DNA from: Pseudomonas umsongensis | Lineage (GTDB): Bacteria > Pseudomonadota > Gammaproteobacteria > Pseudomonadales > Pseudomonadaceae | DNA: 64,000 nt | NCBI RefSeq assembly: GCF_002236105.1 | Contig: NZ_NIWU01000003.1 | Coordinates: 312,501 to 376,500 of the forward strand | Direction: 5' to 3' | In this document: one piece after another, positions 10,210 to 18,588 of the stretch | Layout of the letters: each line of letters opens with the position of its first letter | Numbering within the stretch: position 1 is the stretch's first letter | Notes under the pieces: model-generated | Seen by the model: the letters and a program-made list of their open reading frames with translations, nothing else | The model's database searches: none | What the model was told of the DNA's origin: nothing | Made by a program: the position numbers and the translations under genes

Positions 10210-11177
10210 TGCGTGTAACCTTGCAGCCCTCCGGAGCAGTACTGGATATCTTGCCCGGCGAGCGGATTCTCGATGGCGCACGTCGCCTGGGCTATGAATG
10301 CCCGCAAAGCTGTCGCAACGGTAACTGCCATGTGTGCGCGGCACTGCTGGTGGAAGGGCGCGTGGAGCAGGCGGGCGATGTGCGTGACCATGGCGAGTTC
10401 TACACTTGCATAGCAGAGCCGCTGGAAGACTGCATCGTGCTGTGGGATGGCGTGCTCGCGCTGGGAGAATTGCCGGTGCGCAGTCTGTCGTGTCAGGTCA
10501 CCAGTTGCACCGAGGTCGGTGGTGATACCTGGCGGGTGCGGCTGCGGGCCCCCGCCGGCAAGCCGCCGCGATATCACGCGGGCCAGTATCTGATGATCCA
10601 TCGCGACAACGGCGAGAAGTCGTCCTTCTCCCTGGCCTCGGCACCCTCCGGTGGCCGTGACCTGGAAATCCACGTGCTGGCGCGCGAAGCCAGCGCGCTC
10701 AACCTGATCGAGCAACTTCAGCGCAACAGCATGGTGCGTGTCGACATGCCGTTCGGTGATGCCCACCTGGCCGAGTTGCCGGACGGTCCGTTGGTGTTGA
10801 TCGCCGCGGGCACCGGCATGGGCCAGGTCCATGGCCTGATCGAGCATTGCCGCGCCGAGGGCTTCAAGCATCCGGTGCACCTGTATTGGGGTGTGCGTCG
10901 TCCTGAAGACTTTTATGAAGTCGAACATTGGGATGAATGGCTGAAGCTGCCCAACCTGTTCCTGCATAAAGTCGTCAGCGATCAATGCGGCTGGCAGGGA
11001 CGCTGCGGCATGTTGCATGAAGCGGTCTGCGAAGACTTTCCTGATCTCAAAGCCCTGCATGTGTACGCCAGTGGTTCGCCGGCCATGGTCTACGGCACGT
11101 TGGATGCGCTGGTCGAGGCGGGGATGGACGCCCACCAGATGCGCGCCGACGTATTCGCGTACGCCCCTCGATCTTGA
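10209..11177 (+). CDS. 2Fe-2S/FAD oxidoreductase, CDP-6-deoxy-glucoseen reductase-like
   Basis: A 322-residue electron-transfer flavoprotein. The N-terminal plant-type ferredoxin domain has cysteines at about residues 35, 40, 43 and 67. The FAD-binding barrel follows (YLMIHRD...SSFSLASAP) and then a nucleotide-binding domain with AAGTGMGQVHGL. Such proteins pass electrons from NAD(P)H to a partner. Names from the ascarylose pathway are often used, but no sugar-nucleotide genes are here. It is translationally coupled to ubiD, so a role linked to ubiquinone or flavin chemistry is possible but unproven. Confidence 0.85.
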   Translation: MRVTLQPSGAVLDILPGERILDGARRLGYECPQSCRNGNCHVCAALLVEGRVEQAGDVRDHGEFYTCIAEPLEDCIVLWDGVLALGELPVRSLSCQVTSCTEVGGDTWRVRLRAPAGKPPRYHAGQYLMIHRDNGEKSSFSLASAPSGGRDLEIHVLAREASALNLIEQLQRNSMVRVDMPFGDAHLAELPDGPLVLIAAGTGMGQVHGLIEHCRAEGFKHPVHLYWGVRRPEDFYEVEHWDEWLKLPNLFLHKVVSDQCGWQGRCGMLHEAVCEDFPDLKALHVYASGSPAMVYGTLDALVEAGMDAHQMRADVFAYAPRS

Positions 11178-11199
11178 TCCACGATCTTGATCCAGCCCT

Positions 11200-11277
11200 T
11201 GTAGGAGCTGCCGCAGGCTGCGATCTTTTGACCTTGCCTTGAAGATCAAAAGATCGCAGCCTGCGGCAGCTCCTACA
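11200..11277. repeat. Extragenic palindrome, family A (copy 2)
   Basis: Inverted pair of the TGTAGGAGCTGCCGCAGG unit downstream of the ferredoxin-reductase-like gene. It nearly matches the copy at 1060, with a shorter centre. Confidence 0.9.
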
Positions 11278-11354
11278 GTTCCTCCCGTTATAACTCTCTA
11301 TATAGCCGATCGGTATTTATAAAATCATATAAATGTCGGTAGGTTATATATCGT

Positions 11355-11400
11355 TCAAGTAATTAATTAAGAGTTGCGCCAAGGCGCTTCAATTACTTGA
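11355..11400. repeat. AT-rich nested inverted repeat
   Basis: Outer arms TCAAGTAATT and AATTACTTGA are perfect complements. Inside lies a second hairpin GCGCC-AA-GGCGC. The surrounding ~180 bases (11280-11460) are far more AT-rich than the rest of the window and hold no gene. It could be an operator, an RNA hairpin or a remnant of a mobile sequence. Confidence 0.6.
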
Positions 11401-11479
11401 ATACATATGTGCCTTATTGCTACAGCGGTGCGTTCTATTTAGTAACTGTTTACTCGCGGGGAGCTGAACGCTATTCGCC

Positions 11480-12148
11480 ATGAGCGCCATTGAATCTTCG
11501 TTTCTGAACCTGTCCTATCCTCCGCAGCTCGATCTGGGGCCGCAACTCACGCACGAACAATTGCTCAGCTCTATGCAGTCGACCATGGCGCGCCACAAAG
11601 GCGGGCCGGTGTGGTTGTTCGCGTATGGGTCGCTGATCTGGCGCCCTGAATGCACGGCGGTCGAGCGCGTTCGTGGGCGAGTGCATGGCTATCATCGCGG
11701 TTTGTACCTGTGGTCCCACGAGCATCGTGGCACGCCGGAAATGCCTGGGCTGGTCTTTGGTCTGGATCGCGGCGGCTCCTGCAGCGGTTTCGCCTATCGC
11801 TTGCCTGATGAACAGCTGGACGCGTCGTTGTATGCGCTATGGAAACGTGAGATGCCATTTCCGTCCTATCGCCCGCACTGGCTCAACTGCCGACTTGAAG
11901 ACGGCAACCAGGTTCAGGCATTGGGATTTGTCCTGGAGCGGCATCTGCCCAGTTATGCCGGTAACCTGCCGGATCATGTCCTGAGCCACGTGTTCGAGAA
12001 CGCTTGCGGGCGCTACGGCACTACTCGCGATTATGTCGAGCAGACCGCCCACGCCCTGCGTAGCCACGCCATGCCAGACCGCAATCTGGAGGCGCGGCTC
12101 AAGCGCTGCAAGTCAAAGGATGATCAAGCCAGTGCTTCGCGGCTCTGA
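11480..12148 (+). CDS. Gamma-glutamylcyclotransferase, ChaC-like
   Basis: A 222-residue protein with the ChaC/GGCT substrate loop FAYGSLIWRPE at about residues 45-55. ChaC enzymes cleave glutathione or gamma-glutamyl dipeptides to 5-oxoproline. The region around DEQLDASLYALWKRE carries the acidic residues expected near the active site. No strong ribosome-binding site is seen, although GGGGAG lies about 19 bases upstream. It is convergent with glpT, and the two 3' ends overlap by 25 bases. Confidence 0.85.
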   Translation: MSAIESSFLNLSYPPQLDLGPQLTHEQLLSSMQSTMARHKGGPVWLFAYGSLIWRPECTAVERVRGRVHGYHRGLYLWSHEHRGTPEMPGLVFGLDRGGSCSGFAYRLPDEQLDASLYALWKREMPFPSYRPHWLNCRLEDGNQVQALGFVLERHLPSYAGNLPDHVLSHVFENACGRYGTTRDYVEQTAHALRSHAMPDRNLEARLKRCKSKDDQASASRL

Positions 12149-13472
12149 CTGGCGACTTGCTTGTGCCATAGGGTTGGCGCCAGGAAGGCCATCGCCAGCA
12201 GGCAGGCGCCGATCAGCAAGATGAAACCGCCGTCCCAGCCGAAATGGTCCACGGTGTAGCCCATCGCTGCACTGGCCGCGACCGAACCTCCCAGGTAGCC
12301 GAACAGCCCCGTGAAGCCCGCAGCCGTACCGGCGGCTTTCTTCGGTGCCAGTTCCAGTGCCTGCAGGCCGATCAGCATCACCGGGCCGTAGATCAGGAAG
12401 CCGATGGAGACCAGCGCAATCATGTCGACCGTCGGGTTACCGGCCGGGTTGAGCCAATACACCAGTGTCGCCACGGTCACCAATGCCATGAACACCATGC
12501 CTGTCAGGCCACGGTTGCCACGGAAGATCTTGTCCGACATCCAGCCGCACAGCAACGTGCCCGGAATACCGGCCCACTCATAGAAGAAATACGCCCAGGA
12601 CGTCTTGTCCACAGTGAAGCCCTTGGCCTCCTTGAGGTAGGTCGGTGCCCAGTCCAGCACGCCGTAGCGCAGCAGGTAGACAAAGACGTTGGCCAGGGCG
12701 ATGTACCAGAGCATCTTGTTGCGCAGCACGTACTTGACGAAGATTTCCTTGGCGCTGAATTCCTCTTCGTGGCTCGCGTCGTAGCCTTCCGGATAGTCGT
12801 TCTTGTACTTCTCGATTGGCGGCAGGCCGACCGATTGCGGGGTGTCGCGCATGGTGATGAAGGCAAACACCGCCACGGCCATTGCCACTGCCGCCGGTAC
12901 ATAAAACGCAGCGTGCCAGTCGTTGAACAGGCCCATGCCGATCAGGAACAGTGGGCCGATCAAGCCACCACCCACGTTATGCGCCACGTTCCACAGCGAC
13001 ACCACGCCACCGCGTTCCTTCTGCGACCACCAGTGGACCATGGTCCGCCCACTTGGCGGCCAGCCCATGCCCTGCGCCCAGCCGTTGATGAACAGCAGGA
13101 TGAACATGATGGTCACGCTGGACGTCGCCCAATGTGCGAAACCGAACGTGAACATCACCGCTGCCGAGACCAACAGGCCGAACGGCAGGAAGTAGCGCGG
13201 ATTGGAACGGTCGGAAACGATGCCCATCAGAAACTTGGACAAACCATAGGCAATGGCAATCGCCGACAGCGCCACGCCCAATTCTCCACGGGTATAGCCC
13301 TCTCGATCAGATAAGGCATGGCCAGGGAGAAGTTCTTGCGCAGCAGGTAGTAACCGGCGTAACCGATAAAGATACCGGCGAAGATCTGCCAGCGCAGGCG
13401 TCGGTAGGTGCTGTCTATTTTTTCTTCAGGCAGCGGAGCCTGATGTGCGGCAGGACGAAAGAAAGCAAACAT
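12124..13472 (-). pseudogene. glpT: Glycerol-3-phosphate transporter GlpT, frameshifted
   Basis: A major-facilitator antiporter importing sn-glycerol-3-phosphate in exchange for phosphate. Two frames together cover the whole protein. Residues 1 to ~60 (MFAFFRPAAHQ...AMPYLIE) read from 13472. The rest (GYTRGELGVALSAIAIAYG...) reads in another frame to 12124. The break is at 13300-13301, where CCCTCTC appears to have lost one C relative to a GAG-GAG codon pair. With one base added the gene has 450 codons. Everything downstream is intact, so this is either a very recent mutation or a base-calling error. As written, no full-length transporter would be made. Confidence 0.88.
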
Positions 13473-13799
13473 TCAAGAGCTCCAAATTTCTTGTTTTGAC
13501 TGCGGATGCGAATGTTACAGTTTCGTTACCGAAAATAGCATCGGTTCTCATCGACAAAACAGCGGAAATGTTGGAAATCGAGCGTTCTTTTATGAACATG
13601 CTCAGACGTAAATGAAGGGCGGTGTAGGAAGCGTTACCGTTTCGACGTAGATGTGCCTGATCTGAACGCAATAGGGCAGCTTTTTGGGAAAGGTCCTGCG
13701 CTTTTACCGGAAGCCATGACCTTCAGCCCAAAGCCTTCGATCTTTACCCTTTGTCTGGCAGCCAGGTTTGGCGATGCAGGGTAAGAAGGGGGATGCGTT
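13473..13799. other. Intergenic region between glpT and the TonB-C gene
   Basis: It holds the glpT promoter region but no gene. A loose dyad GAGC-N-TTC-N6-GAA-N3-GCTC lies at 13580-13603 and could be a GlpR-type site. This is weak. Nothing else is recognised. Confidence 0.4.
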
Positions 13800-14414
13800 A
13801 TGCGGTGGGTTATGTGTTTGGTGCTGTTGGTTTTGTCTGTTGAAAGTAGGGGAGGTGACGTGTTCCTGATACCGGAGCACAACCCCAAGCCGATTTATCC
13901 GCCAGCGCTGCAACGGGCCGGAATCATCGGTGATGTCAGGGTCAGGTTTACGGTCCATGCCGATGGCTCGGTCAGCAAGGTAAGTATTTTGCAAAGCGAT
14001 CATCATGATTTGGCCGAGGCGTGCAGGGTGGCGATAGGGCAGTGGCGGTTCAAGCCATGGACGGTTGAGGATGGGAAGCCTGCGGAGCAGGAAGTGATTG
14101 CGCCGATGGTCTTTGGATTCAATTCAGCGTTACCCCTTCATCTCAATGAATGGCTTAAGAAACTGAAATGTCGCGATCTCAATGAAGTCACGGTCAACAC
14201 GCCCGAACACGCCTGGGCTGATACCACTGCGTTCCACTACACCCGTGCCTATTTATCGAATGCCTTTTCTGCCACAACGTTGCCTAACGAGCGTCGCCTG
14301 GCGCTGATAGCCGGGATGAACAGGAAGGTGCCGGTCATTGTCAGGGAATGCCTGAACAATCCGGTGTCCAGGTACGTGAGGTTTTTACCGGAGGATATTC
14401 GCAAGTTGCTTTAG
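13800..14414 (+). CDS. Periplasmic TonB C-terminal-domain protein
   Basis: A 204-residue protein. A short hydrophobic leader (MRWVMCLVLLVLSVES) is followed directly by a TonB C-terminal fold: PIYPPALQRAGIIGDVRV at about residues 34-51, FTVHADGSVSKVSIL, and WRFKPWTVEDGKP. An extra ~90-residue C-terminal part follows that I do not recognise. It lacks the proline-rich spacer of true TonB and, if the leader is cleaved, a membrane anchor. It may be an outer-membrane-associated or signalling protein rather than an energy transducer. Confidence 0.7.
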   Translation: MRWVMCLVLLVLSVESRGGDVFLIPEHNPKPIYPPALQRAGIIGDVRVRFTVHADGSVSKVSILQSDHHDLAEACRVAIGQWRFKPWTVEDGKPAEQEVIAPMVFGFNSALPLHLNEWLKKLKCRDLNEVTVNTPEHAWADTTAFHYTRAYLSNAFSATTLPNERRLALIAGMNRKVPVIVRECLNNPVSRYVRFLPEDIRKLL

Positions 14415-14464
14415 TTTGGGGCGGCCTGGACACCATTGATGGGAGTCCAGACCGTGTGGCGGGC

Positions 14465-15442
14465 TCAGCGAACCTGCACAACCACCTTGCCAACGGCCTT
14501 GCGCTGGCCCAGGTCATTGATGGCCTGCGCGGCATTGCTTAGCGGATACACCTGCGACACCAGCGGCTTCAACTTGCCTTCGGCAAACCAGCCAAACAAT
14601 TGCTGGAAGTTGGCGGCGTTATCCTGCGGCTGACGCTGGGCGAACGAGCCCCAGAACACGCCGAGTACAGCCGCGCCCTTGAGCAGTGCGAGGTTTACTG
14701 GCAGTTCGGGAATGCGTCCGCTGGCAAAGCCCACCACCAGCAGGCGGCCGTTCCAGGCGATGGCGCGGATGGCCTGGTCGAACAGGTCGCCGCCCACCGG
14801 GTCGTAGATCACGTCGGCACCCTGGCCATCGGTCAGGCGCTTGATTTCGTCCTTGAGGCTGGTTTCGCTGTAGTTGATCAGCTCGTCGGCACCCGCGGCC
14901 TTGGCCACGGCAAGTTTTTCCGCGCTGCTGGCCGCGGCGATCACCCGGGCGCCCATGGCCTTGCCGATTTCCACAGCCGCCAGGCCGACACCGCCGGAGG
15001 CGCCCAGTACCAGCAGGGTTTCGCCGGGTTGCAGGTGGGCGCGCTGCTTGAGGGCGTGCATCGAAGTGCCATAGGTCATGCTGAAGGCGGCGGCGGTGTT
15101 GAAGTCCATGGAAGGCGGAATCGGCAACACGTTGTAACCCGGCACCGCGACCTGTTCGGCGAAGCTGCCCCAGCCGGTAAGGGCCATGACCCGGTCACCG
15201 ACTTTCAGGTGGCTGACTTTTTCGCCCACGGCGCTGACTACGCCGGCGGCTTCACCGCCGGGGGAAAAAGGGAAGGGCGGCTTGAATTGGTACTTGCCCT
15301 CGATGATCAGCGTGTCGGGAAAGTTCACCCCGGCGGCGTGCACCTCCAGCAGGATTTCGTTCTTCTTCGCGACAGGACTGGCGACGTCTTCCAGCACCAG
15401 CGATTCGGCAGGGCCGAAGGCTTTGCACAGCACGGCTTTCAT
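14465..15442 (-). CDS. NADPH:quinone oxidoreductase family protein
   Basis: A 325-residue zinc-free medium-chain dehydrogenase/reductase. It has the Rossmann glycine motif LGASGGVGLAA at about residues 147-157 and the family start MKAVLCKAFGPAESL. It lacks the structural-zinc cysteine cluster. Such enzymes reduce quinones or other alpha,beta-unsaturated carbonyls with NADPH. The longer frame upstream (to 15532) has no family match, so the MKAVL start is preferred. It is monocistronic and divergent from the FliL-like gene. Confidence 0.9.
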   Translation of the reverse strand: MKAVLCKAFGPAESLVLEDVASPVAKKNEILLEVHAAGVNFPDTLIIEGKYQFKPPFPFSPGGEAAGVVSAVGEKVSHLKVGDRVMALTGWGSFAEQVAVPGYNVLPIPPSMDFNTAAAFSMTYGTSMHALKQRAHLQPGETLLVLGASGGVGLAAVEIGKAMGARVIAAASSAEKLAVAKAAGADELINYSETSLKDEIKRLTDGQGADVIYDPVGGDLFDQAIRAIAWNGRLLVVGFASGRIPELPVNLALLKGAAVLGVFWGSFAQRQPQDNAANFQQLFGWFAEGKLKPLVSQVYPLSNAAQAINDLGQRKAVGKVVVQVR

Positions 15443-15592
15443 CAGGGCTATTCCTTTGGGAGTGTTGGCCGATAAGTGTAGGTGTGTGAGTCGACGGGTC
15501 AACGAGCATGCCCGGCCCTGATAACCAGCCATAAGCTTGTGCTGGCGTAGCGGCTGGTTATGCTAGGCCGCAAACCGGATAAGGAGCGAATT

Positions 15593-16000
15593 GTGAAAGC
15601 GTGGATCATGTTGTTGCTGGGCCTTTCCTTGCCTATGGCAGCGGTGGCCGAAGAGGCCAAGGAAGAGGTGGCGCCGAAGGTCAATTACGTCACCTTGAGC
15701 CCGCCGTTCGTGGGCAACTACGGGCTCGATGGCACGCCGAAGCTCAAGGTCTACAAGGCTGATGTGGCATTGCGTGTGACGGGTGACGAGGCCGCCAAAG
15801 CGGTGAAGGCCAACGAACCGTTGATTCGTAATCAACTGGTGGCGCTGTTTGCCCAGCAGTCCACCGAGACGATGAACAATGTCGAGGCTAAGGAAAAGCT
15901 GCGTCAGGAAGCGCTGAAGCAGACCCAGCAAATCATGAATGATGAAACCGGCAAGCCGGTGGTTGAGGACCTGTTGTTCAACAACCTCATTATCCAATAA
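15593..16000 (+). CDS. FliL-like (flagellar basal body-associated) protein
   Basis: A 135-residue secreted or anchored protein. GTG at 15593 is chosen because AAGGAG lies directly upstream (15581-15586). The ATG at 15560 has no such site. A signal-like hydrophobic stretch (MLLLGLSLPMAAVA) is followed by VNYVTLSPPFVGNYG, resembling the start of the FliL periplasmic domain. No flagellar genes are near. The resemblance is moderate, so the true role may not be flagellar. Confidence 0.65.
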   Translation: MKAWIMLLLGLSLPMAAVAEEAKEEVAPKVNYVTLSPPFVGNYGLDGTPKLKVYKADVALRVTGDEAAKAVKANEPLIRNQLVALFAQQSTETMNNVEAKEKLRQEALKQTQQIMNDETGKPVVEDLLFNNLIIQ

Positions 16001-16021
16001 GACTTGCGTTGTCCGGGCAGG

Positions 16022-16090
16022 CCTCTTCGCGGGCAAGCCCGCTCCCACATTGGAATGCGTCCCCTGTGGGAGCTAGCCTGCTCGCGAAAG
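16022..16090. repeat. Extragenic palindrome, family C (copy 1)
   Basis: Inverted pair built on CTTCGCGGGCAAGCCCGCTC, a REP-type unit, between convergent genes. Related elements lie at 23418, 43346, 50111, 60738 and 61303. Confidence 0.88.
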
Positions 16091-16113
16091 CATTCTGATT
16101 GCCGCCGCACATC

Positions 16114-16566
16114 TTACGGCTTAAGTGCTATCACCGCCGCCCACTGCTCCGCCGTCACCGGCATCACCGAAAGCCTCGAACCCTTCTGTACCAAAGGCAT
16201 CTCCGCCAGCGCCGCCTGTTGCTTCAGATAATCGAGCTTCAACACCCTGGAAAACGTTTCGCCGTGAGCGACATCGATAGCGCTCCAGGCGTTTTTCTCG
16301 GCAGTGGCCTTCGGATCGTAGTAATGACTCTCGGGCTCCAGTGCGGTTGGGTCCGGATAGGCGGCTTTGACGATCTTTCCAATCCCGGCAATCCCCGGCT
16401 CAGGGCAGCTCGAATGGTAGAAAAAGAACTCGTCCCCCACCGCCATTGCGCGCAAAAAATTACGCGCCTGATAGTTGCGAACTCCGTCCCAGCGCGCTCT
16501 GCCAAGCTGCTCCAGGCCTTTGATCGAGAGTTCGTCGGGCTCGGATTTCATCAGCCAATAGGCCAT
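16114..16566 (-). CDS. EVE-domain protein (YTH-like fold)
   Basis: A 150-residue EVE/thymocyte-nuclear-protein-1-type protein: MAYWLMKSEPDELS at the start, GVRNYQARNFLRAM and EFFFYHSSC in the centre. EVE domains belong to the PUA/YTH superfamily and bind modified bases. The physiological target in Pseudomonas is not known. The start was placed at MAYWLMKSEP, the usual family start, rather than the longer frame. Confidence 0.9.
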   Translation of the reverse strand: MAYWLMKSEPDELSIKGLEQLGRARWDGVRNYQARNFLRAMAVGDEFFFYHSSCPEPGIAGIGKIVKAAYPDPTALEPESHYYDPKATAEKNAWSAIDVAHGETFSRVLKLDYLKQQAALAEMPLVQKGSRLSVMPVTAEQWAAVIALKP

Positions 16567-16761
16567 GGTTTGGATCCTTGCGAAGTGGGTGGAAAGGTCG
16601 TCGGGCAATTTTATGACAAACCGACGGTCGGTTGACGCCAGCATTTGCGTGCGGGTTCACGTTGTCGCAAAATGCCGGCCTTTCAAGCTTGACGCTGCTG
16701 CACGGCCTACAAATGGAAACCGCTGCTGACATCGTGTTGATATGCCTTTGGGGGGCAATCG

Positions 16762-16917
16762 ATGAAACGCAAACCGGATTTACTTTGGATTTTGGTTATT
16801 TTGTTCGGCCTTGGCGTCGTAACCACTGGTTATGCCCAAAGCCTGTGGAACAACAAGACCGATGCACCCATCGAGGTCTCGGCGCTGCAGCAACAGTCGA
16901 CAGCCTTCAAGCGCTGA
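16762..16917 (+). CDS. Small single-pass membrane peptide (51 residues)
   Basis: Short frame ATG 16762 to TGA 16917. The peptide begins MKRKPDLLWI, continues with a hydrophobic segment (LVILFGLGVVTTGY) and ends with a polar tail rich in Q and S. The positive N-terminus and single hydrophobic helix fit an inner-membrane anchored peptide with the tail outside. A GGGGGGC stretch lies just upstream as a weak ribosome-binding site. Function unknown. It is convergent with ygfA. Confidence 0.6.
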   Translation: MKRKPDLLWILVILFGLGVVTTGYAQSLWNNKTDAPIEVSALQQQSTAFKR

Positions 16918-16950
16918 TCCTTGCTTTTTGACGCCTGAGCGCGGTGGCGT

Positions 16951-17556
16951 CTAGCCTGCGTAATACCAGGCCTTGTCCGTCACCGTTCCTTGCAACGGCA
17001 CATCCCAGCTCGCTTGAGCCAGTCGCTCGACCTTCTGGCATTCATGGGCCAGCCCTAGCAATGTCGGTTTACGCCAGTCATTGCGGCGCGCCAGGTAGGC
17101 GAGGCTTCGATCATAGAAGCCGCCGCCCATGCCCAGGCGTCCGCCAACATCGTCAAACCCCACCAATGGCAGCAGCACCAGGTCCAGCGCCCAGACTTTG
17201 CGTTGTCGTGCGAGGTTGTGCCTGGGTTCGAGGATACGGAAGCGATTGGGCTTGAGCTTTTCGCCGGGGCGGATGCGCTGGAACACCATTTTGGTTCGCG
17301 GCCAGGCACTGAGCACCGGCAGATAGGTGGCCTTGCCCCGACGTTGAGCCGCACGCAACAACAGGCGCGGATCGATTTCACCGTCGGTGGGCAGGTAAAG
17401 AGAGATGTGTTTGGCGCGGCGGAACAGCGGTTGCTGGGCCAATTGCTTGTACAGCCCGCGAGCCGCCTGGCGCTGCTGACTGGTTGTCAGTGCGCGGCGG
17501 GCCTTGCGCAGCATGCGTCGAAGTTGCGGTCGAGGGAGCAGCGCAGGTTCGGTCAT
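16951..17556 (-). CDS. ygfA: 5-formyltetrahydrofolate cyclo-ligase
   Basis: A 201-residue enzyme (MthfS/YgfA) that uses ATP to convert 5-formyl-THF to 5,10-methenyl-THF. Conserved parts are RKARRALT near the N-terminus, LYLPTDGEIDPR, and the C-terminal GGRLGMGGGFYDRSL that binds ATP phosphates. An in-frame start at 17574 is also possible. It follows the 6S RNA on the same strand, as in many gammaproteobacteria, and may be co-transcribed with it. Confidence 0.93.
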   Translation of the reverse strand: MTEPALLPRPQLRRMLRKARRALTTSQQRQAARGLYKQLAQQPLFRRAKHISLYLPTDGEIDPRLLLRAAQRRGKATYLPVLSAWPRTKMVFQRIRPGEKLKPNRFRILEPRHNLARQRKVWALDLVLLPLVGFDDVGGRLGMGGGFYDRSLAYLARRNDWRKPTLLGLAHECQKVERLAQASWDVPLQGTVTDKAWYYAG

Positions 17557-17613
17557 GGATTTTGGCTTCGGCAATACGGTTACCTAAAGCGCCTCTGTAA
17601 AAAAGCAGAGCAG

Positions 17614-17654
17614 TAAAAACGCCGATGCCGGTATTAAAACCGGCATCGGACTGG
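17614..17654 (-). terminator. Terminator between 6S RNA and ygfA
   Basis: On the minus strand CGATGCCGG/CCGGCATCG forms a stem around a TTTTAATA-type loop and is followed by a T-run. It lies just after the 6S RNA and before ygfA. Confidence 0.75.
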
Positions 17655-17659
17655 AATCA

Positions 17660-17837
17660 GGCTCCCCGGATGTGCCGCTGTCGACTTAGCCCTTGAACCC
17701 GAAAGTTCAAGGTGGAAGACGCAGTAGGCTTTAAGGCTTTCCGTCTAGCGGACATGCACACCAGCCCAACGTGCGACCTCCAGGGTATAGCAAATCGGCT
17801 CAGGGACATCGCCAACTGGCAAGCACCCCAGGGAGTG
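17660..17837 (-). ncRNA. ssrS: 6S RNA
   Basis: Regulatory RNA that mimics an open promoter and binds sigma-70 RNA polymerase. It is placed by location (between zapA and ygfA) and by sequence: on the minus strand CCCTGAGCCGAT near the 5' end, GCCTTAAA in the middle and a CCTTGAAC/GTTCAAGG hairpin, as in Pseudomonas 6S RNA. A -10 box TATACT lies at 17843-17848, putting the start near 17837. The length of ~178 bases fits. Ends are approximate. Confidence 0.88.
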
Positions 17838-17867
17838 ATCAGAGTATACCGCAAGCGGTGACGCGAA

Positions 17868-18185
17868 TCAGCCCTTGGTGACATCCGGATCAGTGGCGAG
17901 CACCAGATCGACGCGATCGAGCAGGTCGCGCACCTGTTCGCGGGTTGAACCGCTGGCCTGGATATCCGGTCGTTCTTCCTTGTGCAGCAAATCGTGCGTG
18001 ATGTTCAGCGCGGCCATCACGGCGATGCGATCGGCGCCGATGACTTTGCCGCTGCTGCGGATTTCGCGCATCTTGCCGTCCAGGTAGCGAGCGGCGCTCA
18101 CCAGGTTGCTGCGCTCTTCCTGGGGGCAGATGATCGAATATTCTTTGTCGAGGATCTGCACAGTGACGCTATTGCTTGAACTCAT
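17868..18185 (-). CDS. zapA: Cell division protein ZapA
   Basis: A 105-residue Z-ring-associated protein that bundles FtsZ filaments. The N-terminal region VTVQILDKEYSIICPQEE and the following AARYLDGKMREIR match the ZapA fold. A helical C-terminus follows. Its ATG overlaps the stop of the small coiled-coil gene by four bases, so the two are coupled. Confidence 0.93.
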   Translation of the reverse strand: MSSSNSVTVQILDKEYSIICPQEERSNLVSAARYLDGKMREIRSSGKVIGADRIAVMAALNITHDLLHKEERPDIQASGSTREQVRDLLDRVDLVLATDPDVTKG

Positions 18186-18400
18186 GAGTCTTGCTCCAGG
18201 GCCTTGAGGCGCGAAATCATCGATTCGACCTTACGCCGGGCGATTTCGTTTTTTTCAATGAGGTGCGCGCGTTCCTCGCGCCAGGTCTTTTCCTGAGCTA
18301 GTAAGAGTCCGTTTTGGCTCTTAAGTTGCTCGACTCGGGTAATCAACAGTTCGAGTCTGGCCATCAGCGCTTGCAGGTCGGTGTCTTCCATTGTGTCCAC
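18182..18400 (-). CDS. ZapB-like coiled-coil protein (TIGR02449 type)
   Basis: A 72-residue protein that is almost all predicted coiled coil with heptad leucines (LQALMARLELLITRVEQLKSQ) and high E/R/K content. It is translated just ahead of zapA with a four-base overlap, so a partner role in Z-ring assembly, like ZapB, is likely. The alternative start MEDTDLQ three codons in cannot be excluded. Confidence 0.82.
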   Translation of the reverse strand: MDTMEDTDLQALMARLELLITRVEQLKSQNGLLLAQEKTWREERAHLIEKNEIARRKVESMISRLKALEQDS

Positions 18401-18421
18401 TGTTCGTCTGATGGGTGGTAA

Positions 18422-18523
18422 CTGTAGGAGCGAGCATGCTCGCGATGAACCTGAGAACGCCGCGGGGTGTCAGGACCCCAGGGATATCGTTGACGACCAT
18501 CGCGAGCGTGCTCGCTCCTACAG
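18422..18523. repeat. Extragenic palindrome, family D (copy 1)
   Basis: Outer arms CTGTAGGAGCGAGCATGCTC and its near complement, ~45 bases apart. It lies between two divergent genes, unlike the others, which sit at 3' ends. The second copy at 28112 carries the same inner sequence in the opposite orientation. Confidence 0.85.
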
Positions 18524-18588
18524 GGGTAGTCGATGTAGGATACAAGGCCTTCATTCTAGACATAGCGCCGTCTGGCGCCTAGCTGCCC

